From Candidatus Zhuqueibacterota bacterium (GTDB taxonomy: Bacteria; Zhuqueibacterota; Zhuqueibacteria; Residuimicrobiales; Residuimicrobiaceae): a DNA stretch of 64,000 nucleotides. Below the pieces are notes generated by a model. It did no database searches. It had not been told where the DNA came from and saw only the letters and a list, made by a program, of their open reading frames with translations. Numbering within the stretch: position 1 is the first letter of the stretch; each line of letters starts with the position of its first letter. This document shows positions 49,398 through 59,422 of this stretch, piece by piece. The position numbers were made by a program, and so were the translations under genes. The DNA lies in contig CAUJEL010000075.1 in NCBI GenBank assembly GCA_963169875.1, positions 17,899-81,898 on the forward strand. The letters are read 5' to 3'.

Positions 49398-49679
49398 CTA
49401 TTTCTTTTTAGAGTATTCAGCATGGGTTTCAATGCGCTCAATGTAGACGGTTTTGACTTTATAGGCGATGCGCACGGTCAAACGGTAGTGATTGCTTTTG
49501 ATGTTGAAAATGACGGTATTGTCCGCCAGGAAACTGGCTTTGGGATATCGTTGTTTGATGTCGTGTGGCGTTTGCCAGTCGGCCTGTTGCGCTTCATGAT
49601 GCCATGCCAGCAATGCATCCCTGGCGTCGGCATGCTGTTTGATGAATGCGTCGATCGTTTTGCGCGAGATGACATGCAT
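49398..49679 (-). CDS. higB: HigB-family mRNA interferase toxin
   Basis: MHVISRKTIDAFIKQHADARDALLAWHHEAQQADWQTPHDIKQRYPKASFLADNTVIFNIKSNHYRLTVRIAY. Confidence 0.93.
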   Translation of the reverse strand: MHVISRKTIDAFIKQHADARDALLAWHHEAQQADWQTPHDIKQRYPKASFLADNTVIFNIKSNHYRLTVRIAYKVKTVYIERIETHAEYSKKK

Positions 49680-49706
49680 GGGTTTAAGATAATGTACTTG
49701 TTATAA

Positions 49707-49743
49707 ACTTGATTGTCAAGTAAAAAGTTCCTAATTTAGGAAC
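49707..49743. promoter_or_regulatory. Two palindromic operators upstream of higB
   Basis: acttga ttg tcaagt (49707-49721) and gttcctaa t ttaggaac (49727-49743). Confidence 0.6.
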
Positions 49744-49775
49744 ATTAATATCATATTTTATCGGGAACTGTAGAG

Positions 49776-49806
49776 TTGTAGTCCACCTCAAAGATGAACG
49801 ATATCT
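49776..49806. repeat. Degenerate copy of palindromic repeat, family C, downstream of pglX(C)
   Basis: ttgtagtccacctcaaagatgaacgatatct aligns to tgtagtccacatcaaaggtggactacacct at 42417. Confidence 0.6.
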
Positions 49807-49814
49807 TTATGGCT

Positions 49815-52070
49815 TCAGCTATCTTCTTCGTCTTCCTCCTGCGGTTTGGCGCGCTTGCGCCGGGGGGCTTTGCTGTCGTCGTACAGCGCTTCGAGATCGT
49901 GGGCGATGGCCAGCGACTTGTCGGTGACGCATTTGCCGCGGACGCGATCCGGCCAGATGGCATAGGCGAGATGGGCCCAGTCATAATCGCCGGCCTTGAG
50001 CTTGTCCCAGCACGCCATGAGGTCTTTGCGCCATTTGGGCAGCCGGAAGAGTTTCCACAGCGGCGCCGCGGTGATGAGCACGCCGTCATTGAGGTCCGGT
50101 TTGTAGGGCAGTTGGGCGACGCGCAGCAGTTCTTCGCGGAAGGCTTTGAGTTCGAGGAGAAAGTCCTCCAGGGATTCGATCCTGGAGAGGTCGGTTTTGG
50201 AGGTGTCCGACAACCCTGGTTTATCCGACATCTGTTTGCGCAGGCGGTCGAGGTCTTTGCTCACTTCTTCGATGCGCGGATTGAGATAATCGTTGACGCA
50301 GGTATAGAGGAACTGGTCATTGAGGCGGTGGTAATAGATCCACAGGGTATAGTTGCCGTTTTCGCTGGAGAGCGGCCAGTAGATGGGCGCCTGGCGGCGG
50401 CTTTTGGAGTAGCGTTTGAGATGGTCCTGGAAGAATCCGGAGGGTTTGCGGAAATAGTCGCGCAGGGATTTGACCTCGAGTATTTCGCAGGCCTCCTGTT
50501 CGATGGCGGCGGCGCGTTCGCCCCAGAGCACATCCAGCACTTCGCGGACGCGGCGAATGATGTCTTCCTGATGGGTCTGGCCTTCCGGGGCAAATGCGTC
50601 ATCGACGAGGATGCCCTCCCAGGAGATGCGGATGGGATATTCTTCATCTTTGATGGTGGGATTTTTGACGCTGCCCTCGGGCGGCAGGGAATTGGCATCC
50701 GGCCGGGCACGCAGCCATTCTTCGCTGACGATGTTGTTTGGCGTTGCCGGTAAACCAATGACATTTAGCAACATTCCGACAGGGCAAGCAGGCAACGGGG
50801 AAAATGGTGACGGAGTTGATGTATTTAATGTATGATTGAGTGATAGACGTAATTCAAATCGGCCAAGGGAGAGGCCGAAACACCATGACATGAAATCAGT
50901 AATTAATGATTGTTGATTAGGTGTCGTTTTTTCCGAGAACTCGGGTTCATCATAAGCATCTAATCCTTGTTCTTCATTTCTCTTTGCTGATAAATTTGCA
51001 TAATTCAATGCGTTACATTCTTCTTTTGTAAAATCATATAACTTGAAAGCGGCTTCATCAATTTCGTCTTGGATTTGATTGATTTCAGACTGCAATTTCC
51101 TGAAATTTGCTTCAATTTCCAAACCGCGTTCGGTAAAGTTTAATCTAGTAACCTGACATAACATGGGAATAATGAAAGCATGTGATGTTTCGTTTGCCGT
51201 ATCAATTGAGCGTTTAACAGTCCATAACCTAAACATTTTTTGTCCCAGTTGACTACCTTCATTAATTTTAATTGGATAAGGAACAGCTCCTATTACGCCT
51301 ACCTGATACGAGCGCGCTATACTTCCAGCGCTGACCATCATTTCTAAGAAGACATTAAAAACCTTTGTATTCATTAGTCCACAAATATCCTGAACAACTT
51401 CTTTCTCAAAAAAGCCAGCTGATCCTTTTACAGAGAAAACGCCGGCAGCCGGCCAGGGCTTAACGGAAAGCATACTACTTGTCCGATCTCCCCAAGTCAA
51501 TCCAGGGAGAAAATAGTATTCCACATTTTGCGGTCTAGAGTTAAGTTTTCCTGTTGCCAGGTCAATGAAATTGCGTATTTCATCACCTTCATTTCCCCAA
51601 TTAACAAGGAGATGAATATCGATATAGTAAGGTGAATATTCTCCTCCTTTTGCAAATGGAGCCCAAATTTTCCCTTCGCAAGTTCGTCTGCAACACCAAG
51701 TCTGGAATTCTGTTATCTCGTCTTTAGTCCAATCTTCTAATTTTTGGGGTGCCTCATAATTGCCATCCAGAATTCGCTCCGCCGGAACTTCCCACCATGC
51801 TCGGACAAAACGAAAGTCATCTCCGGTCTGTAATCCAACTTTTACAGTTCTTTCTTGACCCTCAAATGGGGGAAGATCAGCGAACAGATTACGAATACGT
51901 TCACTGACCCAATAACAGAAAGGTGTTAGTGGAACTTTCTCGAATGAATTAGGATTTACGATATATATATCATCGATGTTCCCGCCACCATGTAAACCTT
52001 TGATTTGTTCGGCTAGCTTTGGCCCCTTATCCTCATGTTGAAGTAGGCGGATGAATAATGTGTTGTTCAT
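49815..52070 (-). CDS. pglX: PglX C-terminal fragment (target recognition and C-terminal part), separate ORF
   Basis: NNTLFIRLLQ...NIDDIYIVNPNSFEKVPLTPFCYWVSERIRNLFADLPPFEG..TVKVGLQTGDDFRFVRAWWEVP; WAPFAKGGEYSPYYIDIHLLVNW; ATG 52070 overlaps the upstream stop. Confidence 0.85.
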   Translation of the reverse strand: MNNTLFIRLLQHEDKGPKLAEQIKGLHGGGNIDDIYIVNPNSFEKVPLTPFCYWVSERIRNLFADLPPFEGQERTVKVGLQTGDDFRFVRAWWEVPAERILDGNYEAPQKLEDWTKDEITEFQTWCCRRTCEGKIWAPFAKGGEYSPYYIDIHLLVNWGNEGDEIRNFIDLATGKLNSRPQNVEYYFLPGLTWGDRTSSMLSVKPWPAAGVFSVKGSAGFFEKEVVQDICGLMNTKVFNVFLEMMVSAGSIARSYQVGVIGAVPYPIKINEGSQLGQKMFRLWTVKRSIDTANETSHAFIIPMLCQVTRLNFTERGLEIEANFRKLQSEINQIQDEIDEAAFKLYDFTKEECNALNYANLSAKRNEEQGLDAYDEPEFSEKTTPNQQSLITDFMSWCFGLSLGRFELRLSLNHTLNTSTPSPFSPLPACPVGMLLNVIGLPATPNNIVSEEWLRARPDANSLPPEGSVKNPTIKDEEYPIRISWEGILVDDAFAPEGQTHQEDIIRRVREVLDVLWGERAAAIEQEACEILEVKSLRDYFRKPSGFFQDHLKRYSKSRRQAPIYWPLSSENGNYTLWIYYHRLNDQFLYTCVNDYLNPRIEEVSKDLDRLRKQMSDKPGLSDTSKTDLSRIESLEDFLLELKAFREELLRVAQLPYKPDLNDGVLITAAPLWKLFRLPKWRKDLMACWDKLKAGDYDWAHLAYAIWPDRVRGKCVTDKSLAIAHDLEALYDDSKAPRRKRAKPQEEDEEDS

Positions 52071-53749
52071 TTGCCTGCCCCCGAATTTCCACGAAGCCAT
52101 AATATTATTTCCATTATTTTTCCAGGAATTTCTGTTTCTGTATCTGCCGCTATGAGCCTGGCACGTGCAGGCTTTCCCACATTCGGATATTTCTGGCAAA
52201 GTAATTGATACTGAGTATCTCCGCCTACTGATGTTTTTAGTTCATCCTCATATTTTTTTATGAAACGCCAGACACAGTTGCCATTATTACTAAAATTATC
52301 CAACTCGTCATTATAATGTGCCTCTTCCGTTTTGTTATTTATGTCTGATGAATCTTCGTCGTAAACTATGCCAAAAGGTATGTTGAAAGATTGAGCCATC
52401 AGACCGAATTCGGCCAAGTTTCTCTTGCCACCGACTTCTATGACAGAAATTCCTGCCTTATCCAGATCAAAACCTAATCTTCGAGCATATTCTGGGATCG
52501 CTAATTTTTCTGTATCTCCTTCAACAAAGAGAATTCGTGAAGCAAAAAATAATTCGTTGCGTTCTGGATCAAGCTCTTTCAATAATTTCTCTTTTCGTCT
52601 TTCATCATTGGGAAGAGTGGAAAATTTCACAAAAGTTCCACTATCGTTTTTTCTCACCAATCCCACTTGATCATAGTCGGGAATACCTACGAAGTGGGGA
52701 GAATGGGTAGTGTAGATGACTTGGTTGGTTCTGCCGATTTCTTTGAGGGTTTTGTAAAGAGAACGTTGCATTTGTGGATGCAGAAACATTTCAGGCTCTT
52801 CTATTAACAAGATCGCTCCCTGTTTGCGTTGTACCTCAAAAGCCTGAAGAATGGCCAAAACAAGCGCGTTCTGTATGCCCTCACCTAGTTCGGTCGCATT
52901 AATTGTAAAGCAGGCCTCTTTAACACGCAATTCAAGTGATTTGTAAAAATCTAATGTGTCGAATGGCGAAAAGAAGAGATCCAGTTTGTCGCTATCCAAC
53001 ATGGGATCCAATCCAAGTTGCCTGAGAGCGTTTTCTTTTATTGATTTTTCGAGTTGTATAAATTTATCCGTTTTCAGCAGCTCCATGGCTTTTGACATCA
53101 ATTCTTGGAAATGCTTTCTTCTCGATGTGGAAATTTCTTGGCCATTACAATCTTGAACTGTTATTATCTGCGAAGAATCATTAAAATCCTCGTTAATATC
53201 TTCAAAGAGCTGTCTTAAAAGTGAATATCGTGCTGAAGGAAGCTGTTCTTTTAGAGATCTGTTTGTACCAATATAAATCAGTGGGACACTTTCGCGTATT
53301 TCGGCTGGTATACCAATTAAAGGCTCATATTCATTCTTTTGGCCTTTTTTAGGTGCTTTTTTAGGTACCATTGGTGGCTTACCATTAGGAACGATACACT
53401 GCTGTTGCAATCTTGGTTGCCCTTTTTTCTCACCGACTTTGTAACGCGTGTACTCAAATGATAATGTTGGAACGTCTACAATATCAGACTCTTTAAATTT
53501 TCTATATCCAATTGGGGGGTCAATGGTAATTGAAATGCTGATATCCAATTCAGGATCACGGGCATGTATATCATCAAGGTCAAAAGTACTGACAGCTAAC
53601 CAATCTTTGCCTAAAACTTTCTGTATGGCTTTGAGAATATTGCTTTTTCCTGCATTATTCGGTCCAACTAGTGCACAGACTTGAGGAATGTCGAAATCTA
53701 GTTGTTTTATGGATCTAAAATTTTTGATCGTTATATGTTTTATCTTCAT
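52067..53749 (-). CDS. OLD-family AAA/TOPRIM nuclease inserted between pglX halves
   Basis: MKIKHITIKNFRSIKQLDF, GPNNAGKSN, ILLIEEPEMFLHPQMQRSL, THSPHFV; TOPRIM ILFVEGDTEKLAIPEYARRLG. Confidence 0.9.
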   Translation of the reverse strand: MKIKHITIKNFRSIKQLDFDIPQVCALVGPNNAGKSNILKAIQKVLGKDWLAVSTFDLDDIHARDPELDISISITIDPPIGYRKFKESDIVDVPTLSFEYTRYKVGEKKGQPRLQQQCIVPNGKPPMVPKKAPKKGQKNEYEPLIGIPAEIRESVPLIYIGTNRSLKEQLPSARYSLLRQLFEDINEDFNDSSQIITVQDCNGQEISTSRRKHFQELMSKAMELLKTDKFIQLEKSIKENALRQLGLDPMLDSDKLDLFFSPFDTLDFYKSLELRVKEACFTINATELGEGIQNALVLAILQAFEVQRKQGAILLIEEPEMFLHPQMQRSLYKTLKEIGRTNQVIYTTHSPHFVGIPDYDQVGLVRKNDSGTFVKFSTLPNDERRKEKLLKELDPERNELFFASRILFVEGDTEKLAIPEYARRLGFDLDKAGISVIEVGGKRNLAEFGLMAQSFNIPFGIVYDEDSSDINNKTEEAHYNDELDNFSNNGNCVWRFIKKYEDELKTSVGGDTQYQLLCQKYPNVGKPARARLIAADTETEIPGKIMEIILWLRGNSGAGK

Positions 53750-55812
53750 GCTTGAGCCTCTAGGCAATATGCAGCAGCCTCAACCATCGCGGCATCCATT
53801 ACTCCATAGCCCAGATCAACGAAGACTACAGGCTTAGATTCTTTTAAGAGTATTTCTTCTCGCCATGCCGTGAAGGAGGAGAGAAAAAAACCAGTACGTG
53901 AAGTGATTGCTCCAAGCATACATCTAGAATTAAGAATACCTACGCCTCGTTCAACAAATGCTGCATATAGATCATTTTTTGTACGGGGGAAAGATCTTTC
54001 TATTAAATTTTTAGAATTTTTTCCTGCCTCCCCAAACGGCGGATTCATCAACACCACATCGTAGCGCTTGCGGCAGAGATCGATAAAGGCGAAGCCACGT
54101 GCCGCATCCTCAGCAAACATTCGGCGCGATAAAGCGTGTTCGCCCCCCGCGCGCTCGGCATACCCGGACAAGGCCTGGAGAATCCGCTCCTCCACCGTGT
54201 CCCAAAAATCAGCCTCGGAAATGGCGGAGACATCAAACAATCCCAATTCGAGCTGCCGCTCCTGCGCCAGTTCGTCCATCTCGCTCCGGGTGAACAGCAT
54301 CTCGTTGCCTTTTTTGTCCCGGGCGCGCTCATACATGCGCTGCCACTGCTCTTTGGCCTGGACAATGGCCTCCTGAATCTCCTCCTCGATCTTTAACAAC
54401 GACCCCGCTTCCCCGGCAAGCTGCATGCGGTCAAAGATTTTTTCCACGATCTGACCCAACAACGGCGGCTGCAGCGCGGCGGCGAACTCTTTCAACATCC
54501 CCTTTTCGCCGGGCATGGGTTCGGCACAGACAATGTGACTTCTGAGAATACGCGGCCGCTGCGTTGGTTTGACGTTCTGCTCTTTCCAGGCGCGCTGGCT
54601 GCGCAGCCACAACGCCAGGGCCGCGATCTGCACCGCCCGCGGATCGATGTCGATGCCGTGGAGGTTATGACGCAGCACCAGCTCCGGGATGGCGAGGATC
54701 AGCGCTTCGCGCTGCGGATAATCCGCGGCCAGGGTACGGCCCGTCGCCTCGCTGGCGGGCGCGGCCTCCACCTCCCACGCCTCCTCGTAAATGGTCTGCA
54801 ACAGATCGAAGGCATAGAGCAGAAAATGGCCGCTGCCGCAGGCGGGATCGAGTATCTTCAAATCGCGCGGATCTTTGCCGGGGCGAAATGCGATATTATG
54901 GGGCTGGCGCAGCAGCTCCTCCTGACTCATCTCATCCTGATTCTCCGGCGGCTGTGGCGCCGCTTCGCCGGGCTGCATAAAGACTTCGTGCGGCCGGCGC
55001 ACCAGGTAGCGGCATTGTTCGCTCAGCCGGGTACTGCCCTGGCGCATCTCGTACCAGATGCGTCCCAGGGTATTGTCAGTGAGAAACTCGACCACATAGC
55101 GCGGTGTGAAAAACTGATTGCGCACCGCCAGCTCGCGGCTGTTGCGCGGCGCCGCCGAGGCCTTGCGCATGGCCTGACGCTCTTCCTTGCTGTTAAAATA
55201 TTGATAGATCCAGCCAATGGTTTCATCCTCGGCCCAGACGCCGCCGAGATCGGCATGATTGAGGAGTTGAAACAATTCCTCGAGCGCGGCTTCGCGCGGA
55301 AACAGCAAACCGAAAGGAGAATAGCGTTCGAACAGAAGGCCGAGATCCACCGAGATTTCATCAAACAGCGCCGCGAGAAAGGCGCGGTAGCGCTGATAGG
55401 TGTCGCCCAGCGCCGACCCGGCGACCTGCAGATAGACCTGGAATCCCCGCGACTGCATGCCCTGACGCACGCACTCTTGCACCAGCCCGCGCTCCTCGCA
55501 CATGCGCAGGGCGGCAAACCGGTTCAACACCGTGAACGCCTGTTCGCGCAGCAGACGATCGATGGCCGCCTTGAGCGGATGTTTTTCATCGTGCAAGCCG
55601 CTGGTGAGGTGATCGATGCGCTCGCGCAGCAGCGCGGCCACGCCGCGTTGTTCGTCGTCGAGATGAACCAGCCGCTCCAGGGCCATGATCTGGCCGTCGG
55701 GCTGAATGCCATAACGTTCCTGCAGTTGAATGGCAAATTCATCGCTGAGGAGGCGGCGGCAGTCGCTCACCAGCCGCGCCAGCCGGTTTCGGGTCTGATT
55801 GTCAAATGCCAT
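53746..55812 (-). CDS. pglX: PglX N-terminal fragment (adenine-specific methyltransferase domain)
   Basis: LDPACGSGHFLLYAFDLL motif I, MNPPFGEAG motif IV; ends ...VVFVDLGYGVMDAAMVEAAAYCLEAQA*. Confidence 0.93.
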   Translation of the reverse strand: MAFDNQTRNRLARLVSDCRRLLSDEFAIQLQERYGIQPDGQIMALERLVHLDDEQRGVAALLRERIDHLTSGLHDEKHPLKAAIDRLLREQAFTVLNRFAALRMCEERGLVQECVRQGMQSRGFQVYLQVAGSALGDTYQRYRAFLAALFDEISVDLGLLFERYSPFGLLFPREAALEELFQLLNHADLGGVWAEDETIGWIYQYFNSKEERQAMRKASAAPRNSRELAVRNQFFTPRYVVEFLTDNTLGRIWYEMRQGSTRLSEQCRYLVRRPHEVFMQPGEAAPQPPENQDEMSQEELLRQPHNIAFRPGKDPRDLKILDPACGSGHFLLYAFDLLQTIYEEAWEVEAAPASEATGRTLAADYPQREALILAIPELVLRHNLHGIDIDPRAVQIAALALWLRSQRAWKEQNVKPTQRPRILRSHIVCAEPMPGEKGMLKEFAAALQPPLLGQIVEKIFDRMQLAGEAGSLLKIEEEIQEAIVQAKEQWQRMYERARDKKGNEMLFTRSEMDELAQERQLELGLFDVSAISEADFWDTVEERILQALSGYAERAGGEHALSRRMFAEDAARGFAFIDLCRKRYDVVLMNPPFGEAGKNSKNLIERSFPRTKNDLYAAFVERGVGILNSRCMLGAITSRTGFFLSSFTAWREEILLKESKPVVFVDLGYGVMDAAMVEAAAYCLEAQA

Positions 55813-55814
55813 GG

Positions 55815-58800
55815 TTATCGCCAGATGATTCTGATTTTTGTGCCCTGCGCCAATTCCTGTTTTATGCTCTCCAACTCTTTGAGAATCTGCTCCAGATCAT
55901 CCACGCTGTTCAGCAGACTCGGCAAGTTCACATGCCATTGCTTGATTTCAGCTTCGCCATTGGGTTCGGACTGGTTTTTTTGCGCCAACTGCAGGATTTC
56001 GCGCTCGACCGCGGTGATGGTCTCCGAGAGAATATAGCGGTTGCTGATGAGATGCTGCAGGCCCTCCAACGTGGCGGGCGCCTCCACTTCAAGACGATCG
56101 AGCTGATCCGACAGTCGCGCGGCCTCCTCCTGGCCCAGCTCGATCCACTCGGGCAGGCGCTGCAGCCGCTGCTTTTGTTCCTCGAGATAGGTGCGCTGCC
56201 CGGCAAGCAACCGTTCCACCGCCGCGGCGATCTGCTGGCCGAGTTCGGCGATATGCTGGCGTATCTGCGGCGCATGATCATAGAAATCACTGCGGGTGAT
56301 GTATTCGCCGAGCTGCTCGCGCACCGCATGACTGCCGCTGACCAGTTCGGCGGGAATGCCGCTGTTGGGCAGGGCGCGGATGGCGCCATCGATGGCCGCG
56401 GCGTGGCGGATGAGCGCATCCATGCCGTTCTTGAACGCCTTTTTCACCTCGCGGGCCCAGCACAGGTCGTCATAAAACGCACAGGTTTCGCCGCCGAGCC
56501 GCAGGGCGGCATCGGAGGCATCCCCCTTGACGATCTCGGCCAGATTGTTCAGCAGGCTCTCGGCGCGATCCACGCCCGGCAGTGCAAGCAGTTGCAGTTG
56601 ACTGACCAGTCCGGCGTACTCGCGCTGCAGGTCGGGAAACCTGCGCATCACACAGCGGCTGATATCCTCCTGCAGCGGCAGGACGTCATCGCCGGTCAGG
56701 TCGAGGAGGCGTTCGCGGGCACGGCTGAGCACTTCCAGACTGATTTTATCCTCGCTGAGGAAAATGCCGATCTTTTTGAAATTGATGGTGTTTTTCAGGT
56801 TATTGATGGCGGTTTCACCGCGAACGGTCACATTCTCGCCGCCGATGCGCAGTTTGATCAGTCCGGCGGTGAGCATGGCGGCGATGAGATAGCGGCTGGT
56901 ATCCTTGGACCAGCCATAGGGGGCGGCGTAAAAATCATCAAGGAACTTGCCGCCATCGACCTGGCCGTGCTGCTCGAGATAGTCCTTGATGGAGACAATG
57001 GCCTTGTGATGCACATCGATCACAGTGGTTGCGCCGCTTTTTTTGATCAGGCTGAGCGGATCGTCCTGGGAAGCGATGCGGTCGAGCCGCTCGGTCTTGA
57101 GAAAGCGCTCTGCGGTCGCCGTGTCGGCGCTGGTGGAGGCTTCGGCGAATTTGTTAAAGACCTGTTCGGCCGCTTCATCGAGAAAATCCCGCAGGGCTTC
57201 AGTGACCTGGGTTTCCGCCGCACCGGCCGGCCGCATCTGGCCGCGGAAGATAAAGGAACCCGCCAGCAGGGCGCGACGCAACCGCACCTGGATCTCTTTT
57301 TCCAGTTGATCAGCGCGCTGGTTTTGCGCGCGCAGATACTCTTCGACATCCTTGTCCGTGGCTTTGTTGCGATTGCGGGCATAGATGTCGCGGCAACGCA
57401 GCACCTCGATGGCCAGGGTTTCGATCTCCGCATCCTTGTGCCCGAGGAAAAAGATGACGTTGTGACTGAGACGCTGCTGCGATTCGAGCAGGCGCTCCTG
57501 GCGCCGGCCCTCGTACTCTTTTTCCGCGACCAGATCGATGTGGGTCTGAATCTCTTCCCGATCGCCCAGCAGCGAGACCGGCATGGCGCCGATATAGACC
57601 TTGATGCCGGTGCTGACCATGCGCGATTGCTGCAGCTTTACGCTGGGCGCCGGTGTGAACAGCTCCCGCAGCAGTGCGTTTTGCAGGCTGTTGATCTCCA
57701 TCGTTTTTGGAAAATGCCGTTCACGTTCCTGATCGAGATCGCGCACTGCCTCGCTCATGAAGCGCAGATTGTTGTCCACTTCATTGAGCGGCACGGATTT
57801 TTCTCTGAGCAAATCTTCCACCGCGGCCCTGACCTCTTCCGTCAGGCTGGGCGATTCGACCGCGGGATGCATCAGCGCCGCCACGTTTTCACGGCTGACC
57901 GGGAAATCATCGAGAATCTGCAGCACCGCGATGGATTTGGCGGTGCGGGTTTGAATCGAATCTTCCCCGAAAATGTGAACGATTTTGTTGACGCCGTTGA
58001 CGATATGGGGGAAGGGCTTTTCGATGTCCTTGCACAGTGCGTCGTAAAAGACCACGGTATTGGCCAGCCGGCCCACGGGCTCATCGGCGAGCAGGGCGCC
58101 GCCGTCGCGGACATGGCTGGTATCGACGAGGACGTCCTGCAGCACCTTGATGGCCGAGCGCAGGCCGATGCCGCCGCGCGTCTTGGCCAACCGGGACAGC
58201 AGCTGCAGGAGAATCTCAAAGTGGACCGGCAGGAAGGGATAGAATTTGCAGAAAGCACTCTTGTCGAGATCGGATTTGTAATAGCGGGTGTTGACGAGCT
58301 GGGTGGCATGGCGCAGTTGCGGGCCATGCTGATCGAACAGCCGTCCCAGCAGGGCTTCGCCGTCCTTGGATTTGCCGAGCAGTCGGGTATAGCAGATTTC
58401 CTTGATGTCGTTGGCCTCGAGGTCGATGCTGACCGGGAAGCGGTCTTTCAGCTTGAAGAGTTTGGCGGTATTGAACGCAGCCTTGGGGTCATCTTCGGTC
58501 AGCGTCTGCTGCGCCGTGGCGACGATCCAGGCATGGCCGCGACCGATGGCTTTGAGGTTCTTTGCCAGGCCGTCGAGGTTGAGGATGAGCTCGTCGCGCG
58601 AGGCGACGTACTGGCCGACTTCATCGACGACAAAAATGACATTCTCACGTCCGGAGCGGCGGCGGATCAGGTCCAGCATCTCCCTGATGCGGTCGTTTTC
58701 GCGGATTTTTTCCTCAATTTTTATATCGTTGAATGTTTTGGTGTCCGGAAAGAGGTCCGGATAGATTTCACAGGCCACTTTTGAAGCGAGGAGTTTCATC

Positions 58801-59414
58801 ACCAGCGGCTGGTTTTTGATCTCATCCCAGCTTTTGCCATTGGCGAGCCCGGCGATGCGTTTTTTAAAGGCATCGAGCTTGTCGTCGCGTTCGAGCATGA
58901 ATTCCAGATAAGCGATTTTTTCGTCGCGGGAATAGCCCGCCCACTGCATGACTTTGGCATAGAGGACCGAAGAGATTTCGGCCATGGTGGCGCCGGAGAG
59001 TTGTTCGGTGGCCAGATCGAGCATGATGACCACAGAGGGATAGCGTTTGGCCATGGCGGCGAAGCGGGCGCGCAGGGGCGCTGATTTGAACTGGTTCTGC
59101 AGCCAGCCCAGAAAAGGCCGGCCTTCGATGGTCTTGTCCGGATCGAGGGCAAATCCGAGGTACTTGGTGAACGAGCTTTTGCCGGAGCCATAGAAACCGG
59201 AGACCCAGACGCCGACCTCGGGGTTTTGGCCGCTGGACATGCCGTATTCGAGTTGATCGAGCAGGCGGTCGAAATGGGCTTCGATGCTGGCGGTGGCCAC
59301 GTATTCCTGAATCTCCTGTTTGAGGAGATCCTCATTGCTGGTTTCGTAGGTGATGACTTTTTCGATGCGGCGGTCGATGGGCCTGGTGGCGTCGAAAATT
59401 TCACGGATCAGCAT
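55815..59414 (-). CDS. brxC: BREX P-loop protein BrxC
   Basis: IREIFDATRPIDRRIEKVI; GVWVSGFYGSGKSSFTKYLGFAL. Confidence 0.95.
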   Translation of the reverse strand: MLIREIFDATRPIDRRIEKVITYETSNEDLLKQEIQEYVATASIEAHFDRLLDQLEYGMSSGQNPEVGVWVSGFYGSGKSSFTKYLGFALDPDKTIEGRPFLGWLQNQFKSAPLRARFAAMAKRYPSVVIMLDLATEQLSGATMAEISSVLYAKVMQWAGYSRDEKIAYLEFMLERDDKLDAFKKRIAGLANGKSWDEIKNQPLVMKLLASKVACEIYPDLFPDTKTFNDIKIEEKIRENDRIREMLDLIRRRSGRENVIFVVDEVGQYVASRDELILNLDGLAKNLKAIGRGHAWIVATAQQTLTEDDPKAAFNTAKLFKLKDRFPVSIDLEANDIKEICYTRLLGKSKDGEALLGRLFDQHGPQLRHATQLVNTRYYKSDLDKSAFCKFYPFLPVHFEILLQLLSRLAKTRGGIGLRSAIKVLQDVLVDTSHVRDGGALLADEPVGRLANTVVFYDALCKDIEKPFPHIVNGVNKIVHIFGEDSIQTRTAKSIAVLQILDDFPVSRENVAALMHPAVESPSLTEEVRAAVEDLLREKSVPLNEVDNNLRFMSEAVRDLDQERERHFPKTMEINSLQNALLRELFTPAPSVKLQQSRMVSTGIKVYIGAMPVSLLGDREEIQTHIDLVAEKEYEGRRQERLLESQQRLSHNVIFFLGHKDAEIETLAIEVLRCRDIYARNRNKATDKDVEEYLRAQNQRADQLEKEIQVRLRRALLAGSFIFRGQMRPAGAAETQVTEALRDFLDEAAEQVFNKFAEASTSADTATAERFLKTERLDRIASQDDPLSLIKKSGATTVIDVHHKAIVSIKDYLEQHGQVDGGKFLDDFYAAPYGWSKDTSRYLIAAMLTAGLIKLRIGGENVTVRGETAINNLKNTINFKKIGIFLSEDKISLEVLSRARERLLDLTGDDVLPLQEDISRCVMRRFPDLQREYAGLVSQLQLLALPGVDRAESLLNNLAEIVKGDASDAALRLGGETCAFYDDLCWAREVKKAFKNGMDALIRHAAAIDGAIRALPNSGIPAELVSGSHAVREQLGEYITRSDFYDHAPQIRQHIAELGQQIAAAVERLLAGQRTYLEEQKQRLQRLPEWIELGQEEAARLSDQLDRLEVEAPATLEGLQHLISNRYILSETITAVEREILQLAQKNQSEPNGEAEIKQWHVNLPSLLNSVDDLEQILKELESIKQELAQGTKIRIIWR

Positions 59415-59422
59415 AAGCTGTT

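Noticed and set aside
52067-53749. Gabija (GajA-GajB) system
   Set aside because: Only the OLD-type ATPase/TOPRIM gene is present; no UvrD-like GajB neighbour, the flanks are pglX halves.
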